Shown: positions 27,831 through 38,500 of the stretch, piece by piece
Position numbering within the stretch: the first letter of the stretch is position 1
How the letters are laid out: the number at the start of each line of letters is the position of its first letter
Assembly: GCA_041163745.1 (NCBI GenBank)
Contig: JBEAQU010000064.1
Location: forward strand, 31,541-95,540
DNA length: 64,000 bases
Origin: UBA6168 sp041163745
GTDB lineage: Bacteria > Bacteroidota > Bacteroidia > Chitinophagales > Saprospiraceae
Direction of reading: 5' to 3'
Program-made: the position numbers and the translations under genes
The notes under the pieces: generated by a model
What the model was told of the DNA's origin: nothing
Seen by the model: only the letters and a program-made list of their open reading frames with translations
The model's database searches: none

Positions 27831-28157
27831 CCGTTCCGTAAGGCCTCTCCTACCTATTCCGCCGGATTACCTGCCATCTTGTTCGGCTGGACGGCCGTTT
27901 TGTAGGGTGGCATAAAACTTGGCCGACCATCCTTGCGTTCCTATGGGGACAAATATGTCATGCGGACAAAAAAAACGTATTTTTTGGCTGCTATGAAAAC
28001 TACTTTATCCATTTTTGTCAACAGTAAACGGAATGATGCGTATACCTTGACCGGCAGCGGAGCCACCGGTAGGGAGAAGGGATTGCCTGTAACGGATGTC
28101 GGTCGTTGCGGCGTTCGGGCGGCATGACGCGGTACCATCACAGAATCATTCAACCAT
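27831..28157. other. Gene-free region upstream of lon
   Basis: About 325 bases without a credible gene. The right half is AT-rich (GGACAAAAAAAACGTATTTTTTGG around 27960-27990) and likely carries the lon promoter. I see no CIRCE or other named heat-shock operator. Confidence 0.45.
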
Positions 28158-30566
28158 ATGCCTTTATTTGAAGAAATTTTTGCGTCCGAGGGATTTGATG
28201 AAGAAGGCGAATTCATGCCCCTGATAACCATTGAGGAGGAAGACGAGCTGAGTATCAAGGATCCGTACCCGGAAGTGCTGCCGGTACTGCCCCTCAAGAA
28301 CACCGTTCTGTTCCCCGGGGTGGTCATCCCCATCACGGTAGGCCGCGACAAGAGCATACGGGCGGTCCAGCAAGCCTACGAGAAGCATCGTATTCTCGCG
28401 GTGTTGTCCCAGCGGGACAGCCGCATCGAAGACCCGGCGGCGGTGGACCTTTATGAAATCGGAACCCTGGCCCGCATCATCAAGCTGATCAAGATGCCGG
28501 ACAGCACCATCACCGCCATCCTGCAGGGACGCAAACGGTTCCGGCTGGTGGAGATGACGGCTGAGAGTCCGTACATGCAGGGCACCGTAGAGGAGCTTCT
28601 CTACACCGTTCCGAAAGACAAGCTGGAGTTCGAGGCACTGGTCGCCACGATAACGGACAAGGCCCGGCAAATCATCCAGCTGTCGCCGCAGATTCCATCC
28701 GAAGCGGTGGTGATGATCAAGAACATCAACCACCCCAGCTTCCTGATCAACTTCATCGCCTCGAACCTGGGTGTGAAATTGTCCGCCCGCCAATCCATCC
28801 TGGAGAAAAACAACCTGGTCGAAAAGGCGGTCTCCCTACTGGAGCAGATGGATACGGAGCTGCAGCTGCTGGAGCTGAAGGACCGGATCGAGAGCAAGGT
28901 CCGGACGGACATCGAGAAACAGCAACGCGACTATTACCTCAGCCAGCAACTCAAGACCATCCAGGAGGAACTGGGACAGAACCCACAGGAGGAGGAGCTG
29001 CGGCTATTGGCGGAACGGGCCCGCCAAAAAGCATGGCCCAAATCAGCAGCGGAAACCTTCGACAAGGAGATGCAGAAACTGCGGCGCATGAACCCGCAGG
29101 TCGCGGAATACGCGATCCAGCTGAATTACCTGGAGCTGCTGATCGACTTGCCTTGGGAAAAATACACAAAGGACCGATTCGATCTCAAACGGGTCCAGAA
29201 AGTGCTCGACAAGGATCATTACGGGCTGGACAAGGTAAAGGAACGCATCCTGGAACACCTGGCCGTACTCAAGCTGAAAGGTGACATGAAGGCGCCGATC
29301 ATCTGTCTGGTGGGTCCCCCCGGAGTCGGCAAGACCTCCCTTGGAAAATCCATCGCCAAGTCCATCGGACGCAAGTTCGTTCGAATGTCGCTGGGCGGGT
29401 TGCACGATGAGGCGGAAATCCGCGGACATCGCAAGACCTACATCGGTGCCATGCCTGGCAGGATCATCCAATCCATCCGAAAGGCGGAGGCCGGCAATCC
29501 GGTTTTCATCCTCGATGAAATCGACAAAGTCGGTCAAAGCTTCCGTGGAGATCCCTCCTCCGCCTTGCTGGAAGTGCTGGACCCGGAACAGAACGGTACC
29601 TTCTACGACAATTACCTCGAACTGGAATACGACTTGTCCAAGGTGCTTTTCATCGCCACGGCCAACAGCCTCTCCACGATACAGCCCGCTTTGCTGGACC
29701 GTATGGAGATCATCTACATCAGCGGGTATTCCCTGGAGGAGAAGGTCGAAATTGCCCGGCGCCATCTCATTCCTGAGCAACGCAAGGAGCATGGACTGGA
29801 AGCCGCCCAGGTGCAGCTGGGCAAGTTGACGCTGAAGGCACTCGTCCAGGAATATACGCGGGAATCGGGCGTGCGGAGCCTTAGTCGGCAAATCGCGGCG
29901 GTGATGCGCCACATCGCCCGGCAGGTGGCCATGGAGGAACCCTACCAAACGAAGGTCACCCCGGAGGACCTGGCTGCCATCCTGGGGCCGGCAAAGTACT
30001 CCAACGAGATGTACAGCGAGAAGCAACCCTGCGGGGTAGCCATCGGCCTGGCCTGGACGGCGGTGGGTGGGGAGATGTTGTTCATAGAGACCAGCCTCCA
30101 CAAGGGCAAAGGCAACATGACCCTCACGGGGAACCTGGGGGCCGTGATGAAGGAGTCGGCCACGACCGCGCATAGCTTCATCAAGGCACATGCGGAAGCC
30201 TTGGGCATCAACCCCAAAGCATTCGAGGAATACGACCTGCATGTGCATGTGCCGGAAGGGGCCATACCGAAGGACGGTCCCTCCGCCGGAATAACCATGC
30301 TGACCGCCATGACATCCGCCTTCACGAAACGCCCGGTCAAGCCTTTTCTCGCCATGACGGGAGAAATCACCCTCCGGGGCAAGGTGCTGCCGGTAGGGGG
30401 GATCAAGGAGAAGATTCTCGCCGCCAGAAGAGCCGGTATCCGGGATGTCATCCTCTGCCGAACCAACCGCAAGGATGTCGAGGAAATCAACCGGGATTTC
30501 ATCAGCGGCTTGTCGATCCATTATGTGGATACGATGCAGGAGGTGATTCAGGCTGCCCTGAAGTGA
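28158..30566 (+). CDS. lon: ATP-dependent endopeptidase La (Lon)
   Basis: The 802-aa product is full length for a LonA protease. It has an N-terminal LON domain (PEVLPVLPLKNTVLFPGVV), a coiled region, and an AAA+ module with Walker A GPPGVGKTS (~387) and Walker B PVFILDEIDKV. The C-terminal protease domain has catalytic S709 in PKDGPSAGIT and Lys ~752 in VGGIKEKILAA. Lon degrades misfolded and regulatory proteins in the cytoplasm. The acidic N-terminal extension (FASEGFDEEGEFMPLITIEEEDE) of ~35 residues is typical of Bacteroidota Lon. Confidence 0.97.
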   Translation: MPLFEEIFASEGFDEEGEFMPLITIEEEDELSIKDPYPEVLPVLPLKNTVLFPGVVIPITVGRDKSIRAVQQAYEKHRILAVLSQRDSRIEDPAAVDLYEIGTLARIIKLIKMPDSTITAILQGRKRFRLVEMTAESPYMQGTVEELLYTVPKDKLEFEALVATITDKARQIIQLSPQIPSEAVVMIKNINHPSFLINFIASNLGVKLSARQSILEKNNLVEKAVSLLEQMDTELQLLELKDRIESKVRTDIEKQQRDYYLSQQLKTIQEELGQNPQEEELRLLAERARQKAWPKSAAETFDKEMQKLRRMNPQVAEYAIQLNYLELLIDLPWEKYTKDRFDLKRVQKVLDKDHYGLDKVKERILEHLAVLKLKGDMKAPIICLVGPPGVGKTSLGKSIAKSIGRKFVRMSLGGLHDEAEIRGHRKTYIGAMPGRIIQSIRKAEAGNPVFILDEIDKVGQSFRGDPSSALLEVLDPEQNGTFYDNYLELEYDLSKVLFIATANSLSTIQPALLDRMEIIYISGYSLEEKVEIARRHLIPEQRKEHGLEAAQVQLGKLTLKALVQEYTRESGVRSLSRQIAAVMRHIARQVAMEEPYQTKVTPEDLAAILGPAKYSNEMYSEKQPCGVAIGLAWTAVGGEMLFIETSLHKGKGNMTLTGNLGAVMKESATTAHSFIKAHAEALGINPKAFEEYDLHVHVPEGAIPKDGPSAGITMLTAMTSAFTKRPVKPFLAMTGEITLRGKVLPVGGIKEKILAARRAGIRDVILCRTNRKDVEEINRDFISGLSIHYVDTMQEVIQAALK

Positions 30567-30764
30567 GGAAGGAATCCATACGACGCTTGCAGGGCGCTCG
30601 GTGACATGAGGCATCTCATTCCCGCTGCGCGGTGTCGCATAGGCATCGATCGGTTCGAATGACAGGATTCCTTGCCGGTGAAAGGATACCTGTCCGCCCC
30701 TTTGCGACGGGGGGGATTGTTAAACCATCCGCGTGTCTCGCGGAGCAGTGTCCGGGAAGGTACC

Positions 30765-31778
30765 CTACAGTCCGGCCGAGTGGGAAATTTCAAGCATCCG
30801 GTGAATGCTTTTCACGCCGTCCCGGACGACCCAGTCCGGTAGAATGATCTCCGGTTGTTCATATAGCATGCAGATATAGAGTTTCTCCAAGGTGTTGCGG
30901 CGCATGTGCGGGCATTCGTTGCAGGCGCAGGTATTGTCCGGGGGGGCGGGCAGGAATACCTTGTCGGGTGACGCCTTTTGCATTTGGTGTAGGATACCGG
31001 CTTCGGTGGCGACGATAAAGGTCGTTGCCGGGCTTCGTTGGGTGAACTTGAGCAGGCCGGTGGTGGATCCGATGAAATCCGCCTGGTCCAGGATGTGGGT
31101 TTCACATTCCGGGTGGGCGATCAGGAGGGCATCGGGATGGCGGTGCCGGAGTTTGGTTATTTTCTCCAGCGAGAACAGTTCGTGAACCATGCAGGCGCCG
31201 TTCCAAAGCACCATGTCGCGGCCGGTCTTGCGAATCAGGTAGCGGCCCAGGTTGATGTCCGGTGCGAAAATGATCGGTTGGTCAGCCGGAATGCTTTCGA
31301 TGATCTGGACGGCATTGGTGGATGTGCAGCATATATCGGTCAGGGTTTTCATTTCCGCCGTGGTGTTGACGTAGCTCACCACCAGGTGGTCGGGGTACTT
31401 TTCCTTGAATTTGCGGAACAGGGGCGCCGGACAGGCGTCCGCCAGGGAGCAGCCGGCCTTCAGGTCGGGCAGCAGCACCTTTTTTCGCGGACTGAGCATC
31501 TTGGCCGTTTCCGCCATGAAATGCACACCGGCGAAGACGATGATGTCCGCATCCGTACGGGCGGCCTCCTGGGACAATCCCAGGCTGTCTCCGATGTAAT
31601 CCGCAATGTCCTGGATTTCCGATTCCTGGTAGTAATGTGCCAGGACGATGGCGTTCTTCTCCTTTTTCAAACGGGTTATTTCCGCCGGGAGGTCGAGTAC
31701 GGGATCCACCGCTATGTCGAGATACCCGTTCGACGCCAGGTCGAATGTCAAATGGTCGGACAATTCCATGTTATTCAT
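30765..31778 (-). CDS. nadA: Quinolinate synthase A
   Basis: The 337-aa product condenses iminoaspartate with dihydroxyacetone phosphate to quinolinate in NAD synthesis. Visible landmarks are LAHYYQESEIQDIADYIGD, a [4Fe-4S] Cys in KAGCSLADACPA, MVHELFSLEKI, HPECETHILDQADF, and the C-terminal CACNECPHMRRNTLEKLY. Two ATGs are possible (31778 and 31769) and differ by three residues. nadB and nadC are not in the window, so the gene is solitary here. Confidence 0.95.
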   Translation of the reverse strand: MNNMELSDHLTFDLASNGYLDIAVDPVLDLPAEITRLKKEKNAIVLAHYYQESEIQDIADYIGDSLGLSQEAARTDADIIVFAGVHFMAETAKMLSPRKKVLLPDLKAGCSLADACPAPLFRKFKEKYPDHLVVSYVNTTAEMKTLTDICCTSTNAVQIIESIPADQPIIFAPDINLGRYLIRKTGRDMVLWNGACMVHELFSLEKITKLRHRHPDALLIAHPECETHILDQADFIGSTTGLLKFTQRSPATTFIVATEAGILHQMQKASPDKVFLPAPPDNTCACNECPHMRRNTLEKLYICMLYEQPEIILPDWVVRDGVKSIHRMLEISHSAGL

Positions 31779-32274
31779 ATGATAATTTTTTTTGCTGCCC
31801 TTGCGTTGTATCTTTGTACATCACCAAAGGTGCACATTCAAAATACCTCCTCTGAAACACCCGCCTACCATAAGGAACACACATTGAATGTGACAGTTCA
31901 ATACAGTCGGACAAAGTCGTTTTTCAGATGTTGGTATGCCTGATTCCCTTGAACATCAGGGGGCATTCATCCCCTGGCGGTCTCGCCACAGCTCGTCGAC
32001 CGCCCGCCCCACACAGACGGCGCATGTCAATCGAAATTCATAAGTGTCTACTTTAAAGGTTTTTAAGAATGATTAGAATATATATGTGAAATAAGGTTCC
32101 AAGTAGACCTTGAACAATCCCATTGCGGCAAATTTTTTGCTTCCTCCTTACATATAATCCCTCCGGCATCCCCAAAATCAGCACCAGCTGTCAGACGGAA
32201 GACCTCCGTCGTTCGGAGGCTGAACCCGGCATGATGGTGCGGCAACAAGTACTTACACTAAAACACACGGCCCG
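31779..32274. other. ~500-base gene-free region between nadA and a CBS gene
   Basis: No gene is supported. It holds a promoter-like box at 31809-31816 (plus strand) and a perfect 6-bp hairpin CAGGGG-(8)-CCCCTG at 31957-31976. An AT-rich stretch lies at 32035-32155. The rightward promoter would give a ~450-base leader for the CBS gene or a separate small RNA; I cannot tell which. Confidence 0.5.
31809..31816 (+). promoter_or_regulatory. Bacteroidota-type promoter (-7 TATCTTTG) with no nearby gene
   Basis: An exact TANNTTTG match, with a run of T ending in TTTG 14-20 bases upstream as a possible -33 box. It points right into a region with no ORF for ~450 bases, then the CBS gene at 32275. Confidence 0.45.
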
Positions 32275-32700
32275 ATGAAGCAACGCAATTCTGTAACCGA
32301 CATCCTCCGGACGAACTGCACCGTCATTGAAGCGGAGGCGACGGTGGATACCATCCGGTACGTTTTCCTGCATTTCCCCAATGAGTTCCTGCCGGTGGTG
32401 GAAGGGATTCGGTTCATCGGGGTGATTTTTCGTGACGAGTTCCAGGCGCAATACGTCATGGGGCTTGAATCGCAACTGATGGCAAGAGAGTTGGTGTCCA
32501 AGGAGATGGTGGAGTTGTCTCCGGAAAACACAATGGAACACGCCCGCGAAATCTTCGACACCAAGACCTACAACATCATTCCGGTCGTGGATGAAAACAA
32601 GGACCTGATGGGAATCATCCTGCGGGAGGATTTCGAGGTCTGGGACAAACAGAAATCCAGTTTCAATCCTTTCGGCACCTTGAAGCGCTTCTTTGACTGA
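32275..32700 (+). CDS. Small CBS-pair protein
   Basis: This 141-aa protein is essentially a single CBS pair: VTDILRTNCTVIEAEATVDTIRYVF ... LPVVEGIRFIGVI in the first half and MVELSPENTMEHAREIFDT ... IIPVVDENKDLMGIILREDFE in the second. Stand-alone CBS pairs usually sense adenine nucleotides and regulate a partner protein, here unknown. It has an acidic/aromatic tail. It is the second short CBS regulator in the window, not closely similar to the one at 10960. Confidence 0.82.
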   Translation: MKQRNSVTDILRTNCTVIEAEATVDTIRYVFLHFPNEFLPVVEGIRFIGVIFRDEFQAQYVMGLESQLMARELVSKEMVELSPENTMEHAREIFDTKTYNIIPVVDENKDLMGIILREDFEVWDKQKSSFNPFGTLKRFFD

Positions 32701-32838
32701 ATTACCTCCTCCTCCAGCGCCATGTCCGGACAGCCGCCTTCCTACGCCGGCCATCCGCCTTGAATCGCCCTGCTGGCATATTTTCACGGGACCTGAAAAA
32801 GCCGGCCGTCACGTCGTGTGCCGACGAGCGAATGTACC

Positions 32839-32846
32839 TACCTTTG
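32839..32846 (+). promoter_or_regulatory. -7 box (TACCTTTG) of the thiolase gene
   Basis: An exact TANNTTTG match 30 bases before the ATG of the thiolase gene, the best-placed such box in the window. Transcription would start near 32853, giving a leader of ~20 bases. Confidence 0.55.
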
Positions 32847-32875
32847 CGGTACTAACCAGATAAATTCCACCTCGT

Positions 32876-34057
32876 ATGCAAGCAGTGTATATTGTGGCAG
32901 CCGTTCGGACGCCGATCGGCAGTTTCGGAGGAAACCTTGCGCAGGTAGCGGCCCCGGCATTGGGCGCGGCGGCGATTCGGGGCGCATGCCAACAGGCGGG
33001 AATCGCCGGGGAGGAAGTGGAGGAGGTACTGATGGGCAATGTCATTTCCGCCAATCTCGGACAGGCTCCTGCCCGACAGGCGGCCCGGTTGGCCGGTCTT
33101 CCGGACCATGTCCCCTGCACGGCTGTCAACAAGGTGTGCGCATCCGGCATGAAGGCCGTGATGTTGGGCGCCCAGGCCATCCAGACAGGGTATGCGGACG
33201 TGGTGGTGGCCGGCGGCATGGAAAACATGTCTTCCGTGCCTTATTATCTTCCGCAGGCCAGATGGGGGTACCGTTACGGCGACAACAGCTTTGTGGACGG
33301 GTTGTCACGGGACGGGCTTACCGATGTGTACGACCAGTGTGCCATGGGTGTCTTTGCGGACCGCACCGCCACCCGTTACGGTATTTCCCGGGAAGAACAG
33401 GATGCCTACGCAACCGATAGCTACCGTCGAGCGGCCGCCGCCGCCGACGCAGGCTTCTTCCGGTCGGAAATCGTTCCCGTCTCCTTGCCTCCCGCCAAAG
33501 GCGGCGCCCCGGTACAAATATCGGAGGACGAGGAGTTCCGGAAAGTGAAATTCGATAAAATCCCTTCCCTCCGGCCGGTCTTCACGCCGGATGGAACGGT
33601 GACGGCAGCCAATGCCTCCACCATCAACGACGGTGCCGCCGCCATCGTGCTGATGTCCGAACGCAAGTTGAAGGACTGGGGTGGTACGCCGCTCGCCAGG
33701 GTGGTCGCTTTCGCCGATGCGGCCCAGGAACCGGCTTGGTTCACGACCACGCCGGTTGTGGCAGCGGAGAAAGCGCTCCGCAGGGCCGGTCTCTCCCGAC
33801 ATCAAATGGACTATTTCGAAGTCAATGAGGCCTTCTCCGTCGTCGCGTTGGCCTTCGAAAAGTTACTGGATGTTCCGCATGACAGGACCAATGTCTTCGG
33901 CGGTGCCGTTTCCCTTGGTCATCCGCTCGGCGCTTCCGGTTCGCGCATCCTGACCACCCTGCGCAACGTCCTGCAACATCATGGCGCTTCCTACGGACTC
34001 GCCGCCATCTGCAACGGTGGCGGCGGCGCTTCCGCCCTCATCCTGGAAAAGTGCTGA
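32876..34057 (+). CDS. Acetyl-CoA C-acetyltransferase (thiolase)
   Basis: The 393-aa product has all thiolase signatures. The acyl-accepting Cys is in NKVCASGMKAVMLGAQ (~residue 88), the His in GGAVSLGHPLGASGSRI, and the second active-site Cys in AAICNGGGGASA. The length is typical of biosynthetic acetoacetyl-CoA thiolases (AtoB/PhaA type), as opposed to the longer FadA, and it lacks a neighbouring FadB. It joins two acetyl-CoA or splits acetoacetyl-CoA in the cytoplasm. It stands alone with its own promoter-like box. Confidence 0.93.
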   Translation: MQAVYIVAAVRTPIGSFGGNLAQVAAPALGAAAIRGACQQAGIAGEEVEEVLMGNVISANLGQAPARQAARLAGLPDHVPCTAVNKVCASGMKAVMLGAQAIQTGYADVVVAGGMENMSSVPYYLPQARWGYRYGDNSFVDGLSRDGLTDVYDQCAMGVFADRTATRYGISREEQDAYATDSYRRAAAAADAGFFRSEIVPVSLPPAKGGAPVQISEDEEFRKVKFDKIPSLRPVFTPDGTVTAANASTINDGAAAIVLMSERKLKDWGGTPLARVVAFADAAQEPAWFTTTPVVAAEKALRRAGLSRHQMDYFEVNEAFSVVALAFEKLLDVPHDRTNVFGGAVSLGHPLGASGSRILTTLRNVLQHHGASYGLAAICNGGGGASALILEKC

Positions 34058-34129
34058 TTCCCGTCATACCGCTTTCCATCCCTCAAATCCTAGTTCCAGC
34101 CCTTCCGCCAGGCGACAGCCATTCCCTGG

Positions 34130-34798
34130 TCATATGTCGAACCGCACCGGCAAGATTACCGACATACGCACCTGTTGCCCATTGCGTACCGCTGGCTGCC
34201 AAGTCGGCATCTCCCGTACCGCGGTGATGGCGGCATCTGCACGCAACTTGTTCGGCGCCCCTTTCGTACCGGCATGCCCGATGTCCACCACTTCTCCGAA
34301 CTCATTGATGGTGAAAGATATGTATTCTATCACGCCTTCCCGGGCAATCAATTCCGCCGGCGTATCCCGTAGGTGTTTGTAAAGCCATTGCTGCAAGAGA
34401 CCAGCGGAGCATTTACCCGGGTCTTTCTCCAGTAGGCAGGACCGGGAGAACAGCGGTTGGGAATTCTCCGGGAGAGGGATATAGTTGAAGGTCGGGACAT
34501 TCATCATCGGCAAATGGCCTGCTGTGTCGCTACCGCCTGCCACGGCCGGCTCATCCGTCGCCACCGCTGCCGGGGGGGTGGCCACCGGATTTGGTGTCGG
34601 CGGAGCCGCCGGCGATGTCGCAGCGGGTGCTGCCGGCGGTTTCGGTGCGGCATTTTCGGATTGCGAACCACCGTCGGTCGGAACTTCCGCCGCCACCACC
34701 TCGGAAAGCTCGGACATGTCGCGTGTCAGGTCTTCTTCGCAGGAAGACAGCACAAGGGATAGGATTCCGATGAAAAGGAAGTTAGCAAAGCGTCGCAT
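34130..34798 (-). CDS. Lipoprotein with TonB C-terminal-like domain
   Basis: The 222-aa product starts MRRFANFLFIGILSLVLSSCEED, a lipoprotein signal (lipobox LSSC) followed by acidic residues. A Pro/Ala-rich linker (~45-85) separates it from a C-terminal TonB_C-like domain: EGVIEYISFTINEFGEVVDI ... AAITAVREMPTWQPAVRNGQ ... VRMSVILPVRFD. Such domains in Bacteroidota often sit on periplasmic lipoproteins and are not necessarily true energy transducers. I use ATG 34798 rather than GTG 34804. It converges on the thiolase gene. Confidence 0.8.
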   Translation of the reverse strand: MRRFANFLFIGILSLVLSSCEEDLTRDMSELSEVVAAEVPTDGGSQSENAAPKPPAAPAATSPAAPPTPNPVATPPAAVATDEPAVAGGSDTAGHLPMMNVPTFNYIPLPENSQPLFSRSCLLEKDPGKCSAGLLQQWLYKHLRDTPAELIAREGVIEYISFTINEFGEVVDIGHAGTKGAPNKLRADAAITAVREMPTWQPAVRNGQQVRMSVILPVRFDI

Positions 34799-34995
34799 AC
34801 GCACCGGGGTTTACGTCGTGAGTTCTGAAAAGCTTGGAATGGTTCCTGGAAAGGGTCGGGCCGGAATCAGCAGGCATCCGATAATAGGATAAACGTCATT
34901 TCTGTGAGGAGTTACATGCAACAGCCGGATTTTTTGTTGGCGTTCCGTGACAAAGGCAGGAAAAAATAGCGTGCCGGGGCAGGCATGGCGTCCAT

Positions 34996-35367
34996 TCAGG
35001 AAACAACCTCCTTTTCCTCCGGTTCTTGGAACACCTTCCGGAAATGGCTGGGGAGGAGGCTGATTTTCCGACCGAGCCATTTCTCCAGGCTGATGGCCAG
35101 GAGTACATATCCTTCTGTCACGCCCGGCATCGGGGCGATGACGAACACGAAGAACGGCAGGAAACGGGGAATGTCCCGGAGTTGGCGGACGGCGCGTTCC
35201 ATTTCCGCGGGGCTGGGACCGGAGGCAGGATCCGCCATACGGAGCTCCACAAAGCCCCGGTGGGCGAAGGTTTGTAGCATCTGCTTGGTTTCCAAGCCTT
35301 CGTAAACGAAAGCCCATACCATACGCCTGGGAATCCGGGTGAATTTCTTCAGTCTGGTGACCATCAT
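34996..35367 (-). CDS. LETM1-like family protein
   Basis: The product is ~123 aa from ATG 35367 (MMVTRLKKFTRIPRRM). A C-terminal hydrophobic segment with LRDIPRFLPFFVFVIAPMPGVTEGYVLL followed by LEKWLGRKISLLPSHFRKVF resembles the membrane and proximal region of LETM1-type proteins (LPFFVFVIxPxxE), which also occur as short forms in Bacteroidota. The role is unknown; ion or membrane homeostasis is the family association. A -7-like box lies 89 bases upstream. Confidence 0.6.
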   Translation of the reverse strand: MMVTRLKKFTRIPRRMVWAFVYEGLETKQMLQTFAHRGFVELRMADPASGPSPAEMERAVRQLRDIPRFLPFFVFVIAPMPGVTEGYVLLAISLEKWLGRKISLLPSHFRKVFQEPEEKEVVS

Positions 35368-35455
35368 GTTCGTCGGCTGAGAGGTGTGCGCCGGTGATTC
35401 ATGAATCCGGAGGCAGGACTTACCGTCCCCGGACGGAACCATCCGAACACCTGTA

Positions 35456-35463
35456 CAAATATA
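35456..35463 (-). promoter_or_regulatory. Possible -7 box for the LETM1-like gene (TATATTTG, minus)
   Basis: An exact TANNTTTG match on the minus strand, 89 bases before the chosen ATG. The region between it and the ATG has no gene. No clear -33 box. Confidence 0.35.
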
Positions 35464-35505
35464 CGGGGCTTTATGTTCCCGTGCCAGCATATCAGCCGAA
35501 CGTCC

Positions 35506-38500
35506 TCAACCGGATATCTCCAGTTGGCTGCGGCCATGGGCCACTTTGCGGACATGGATCCGGACGGGTATGCGTTCGGTCATTTCCTGGACATGGGAGA
35601 TGACCCCGACCTTGCGGCCGGTTTCGTGGAGGCGTTCCAGGGCGTCCAGGGCCTGGTGGAGGGATTCCGGGTCGAGGGAGCCGAACCCTTCGTCGATGAA
35701 GAGCGATTCCACGGGGACCCGTTCGGCGGAGAGGGAGGCCAGGCCCAGGGCCAGGGCCAGGGAGACCAGGAAGGTCTCGCCGCCGGAGAGGGACAGCACG
35801 CTGCGGATTTCTGCCCCCATCTCCTGGTCCACGACCTGCAGGCCCAGGGAATCGGGTATTCGTTGGATGGTATAGCGGCGGACGATAGTCTCTAGGTGCC
35901 GGTTGGCGTGGCGTACCAATTCGTCGAGGGTGAATTGCTGGGCGATATTACGAAACGCCTGGCCCTCCGCGGAGCCGATGAGCGAATCCAGGCTGCTCCA
36001 GCGGTCGGTCTCTTCCTGTTGACGGTCCATCTGTTGGCTGGCGGCTGCGTGTTCGCGCCGGTTTTGTTCATCCTGCTGCAGCTGCTGGCGCGCTTCAGCC
36101 AGTTCCTGTTGGGTACGCTCACAGGATTTTTGCAGACTTGGCAAGTCAGCTTCGAGGTCGGGCAAAGGCTTGTACGGAGCGGACACGGAGCGGTGTTGCT
36201 CGAGGGAGGCACGTCTTACCGCCACGATGGTTGATTGCTGGTTCCGCCGGTCGTGGCAGGCTTGGCGGAACGCCTGTTCAATTTGGATCCAGTCGTCGGG
36301 ATGTTTGAGCAGGGCGGACAAGTCATCCGGATCCAGGGTGCGCTGGTGCCGTTCCCGGAAGTTATTCAGCCAGGCCTGCACCTTGTCGTCGGCTTCCTTT
36401 TCGGCCGACTGCAGCTGCCGCAGGGCACGCTGCAAGGATTGCAGGTCGTTATTGCAGACGGCGAGTGCCGTATCCGCCTGTTGGCTTGCCTCCCGGGCTT
36501 TTTCCCGGTTGTTTCGGGCGGTCTGTACGGCCTGTTGAGCCTGTGATTCCGCCTCTTCGGCGGAGCGGCCGCCCAGGAGCAGGCTGCGGTCCGATTGGTA
36601 TTGAAGGAGGACATGCCGAATGGTCTGCCAGTGGGATTCCGCCTGTCGCAGTTGGTTGCGGAGCATACCGATGGTATCGGACAGGCCGGTTTTCCTGTTT
36701 TCCGACGCTTGCAGGCGGGTGTTGAGTTCGCTGATGGCCTGTTCGTTTTCCGACCATTGGCGGATGCCGTCGAGCAACCGTTGACGGAAGCGGGCCGGAT
36801 CGGATTGGAAGGACTCCATCCAGTTGTCGGATGTCAGGACCGGTTGCAGGTTGTTGCGCAGCGTGTCCTTTTGTTGTTGCAGGCGTTGGTGGTCCGCCTG
36901 TCGGTTGCGGTGCTGTTCCCGGAGCGCATCCTGTTGGTTGCGGAGGTTGAGCTGGTTGATTTCCAATTGTTGGAGCTGTTGGTTGCTTTCCTGCCATGCC
37001 TGCAGCACCTGGTTCTTTTCCGATTGGCGCCGCAGGATTTGTTGCTCGGCTTCCTGACAGGCCCGGAGCGCATTGGCACAAGTTTGGCCGGCCGAGGCCA
37101 GCCATTCCTGTCGCTGGTTGTCGGCCACGTCGGCGAGTGTCGGGGCGATGGCCAGCCGGTCCCATTCGCTCAGCAGGGCTTGTCGTTGTTGTTGCAGGGT
37201 CTGCCGTTGTTGTTCGTTTTCCTGCTGCTGGCGCATCAGCGTTTGAACTTCCAGCTGTTGTTTCAGCAGGGTCTGTTGGTGTTCGGCCACATCTTTCGCG
37301 GCTTTGTCGGCCGCTTTTTGCAAAGGTTCGACGGCGGGGTGGGGGAGCTGTTCCGAATCCCGGTAGGGATGGTGTGTGCTGCCGCAGACCGGGCAGGGGG
37401 TATCCGATTCCAGGGTCTGCCGGAGGCCGGTCACGCCAGCGGACAATTCCAGCCGTACCTGGTTCAGCAGGCGGGCGGTCGTTTCCTGCCGGACCTGGGC
37501 ATCCCTGAGCAGGCTGTTTAACGATACCAGTGCCGCCTGCAGGATCGGTTGCCGGGCCGACCATTCGTCCGCTTGGGTGAGCAGTTGTTCTTCCGTCGAT
37601 CTGTTATGGGAGATTCGTTCCCAAAGGGTGACGGCATCCAGAAGGTGCCGGTGTTCCTGTTCCAGGCGTGTCCGTTGGCGTGTCAGTTCGGCCAGTTCGA
37701 CCGTCAGGTTGCCGCTTGCCTCCAGGGATGCGTGTTGTTTTTCCAGCTCCGTGTGAGTGGTCCGGTGGGCTGCCAGTATCTTTTCCTCGTTCGCCAGCGC
37801 CAGCTCCGCCGACCGTAACTTTTCGCGGGCGTTCCGTTCGTCGATGTCCGCGGTTTGTAGTTGGGGCAGGAGGTTTTCGGCTTCCTGGAGTTGCTGCAGG
37901 ACCAGGCTTTGGTTTTCCTGGATGGTCCGCAGCGCCGCCCGGTTGTTTTTCCATGCCTGCCGGTCGGCGAGGGCGGTCTTGTCGGCGTTTGTTTCCAGAT
38001 CCAGTTTGTCGAAGGCAGCCTGTTGTGTCGCCAGCTGGTGTCGGATGTCGGCCAGCTGGGCGGCCGACTGGTCCAGCTGTTGCTGCTGGGCGGCGACCAG
38101 ACTGTCGAGTTGCCGGGCCTGTTGGAGGTGGGGTTGCATATCGCGGAGCATTTGCTCCGTCGTTTGCAAGGCGGTGGTGCGGTCGGCGAGGTCGTGCATC
38201 AGGACGTGCAGCCGCTCGGCTTCCGTCCGATGCCGGCCGTCGGCATTGGCCAGGTCCTGTTTTGTTTTTTCCTTTTCCTCCCACAGGCGTAGGCGGTTTT
38301 CCACCAAGGGCCGGGCCTCCTGGACGGACAGCACGACATCGAGCTGCCGGAACCGGTCAGACGAAGCGTCCCATTCCGCCTGGATTTCTTCCAGCCTCGC
38401 GACGGCGGCCTGCTCCTCATCGGACAGTTGCTGCAGGGTTGTATGCCATTGAATGCCGGCCTGTATGGCGGCGATCTGTTGCTGGTGTGTTGCCAATTGT

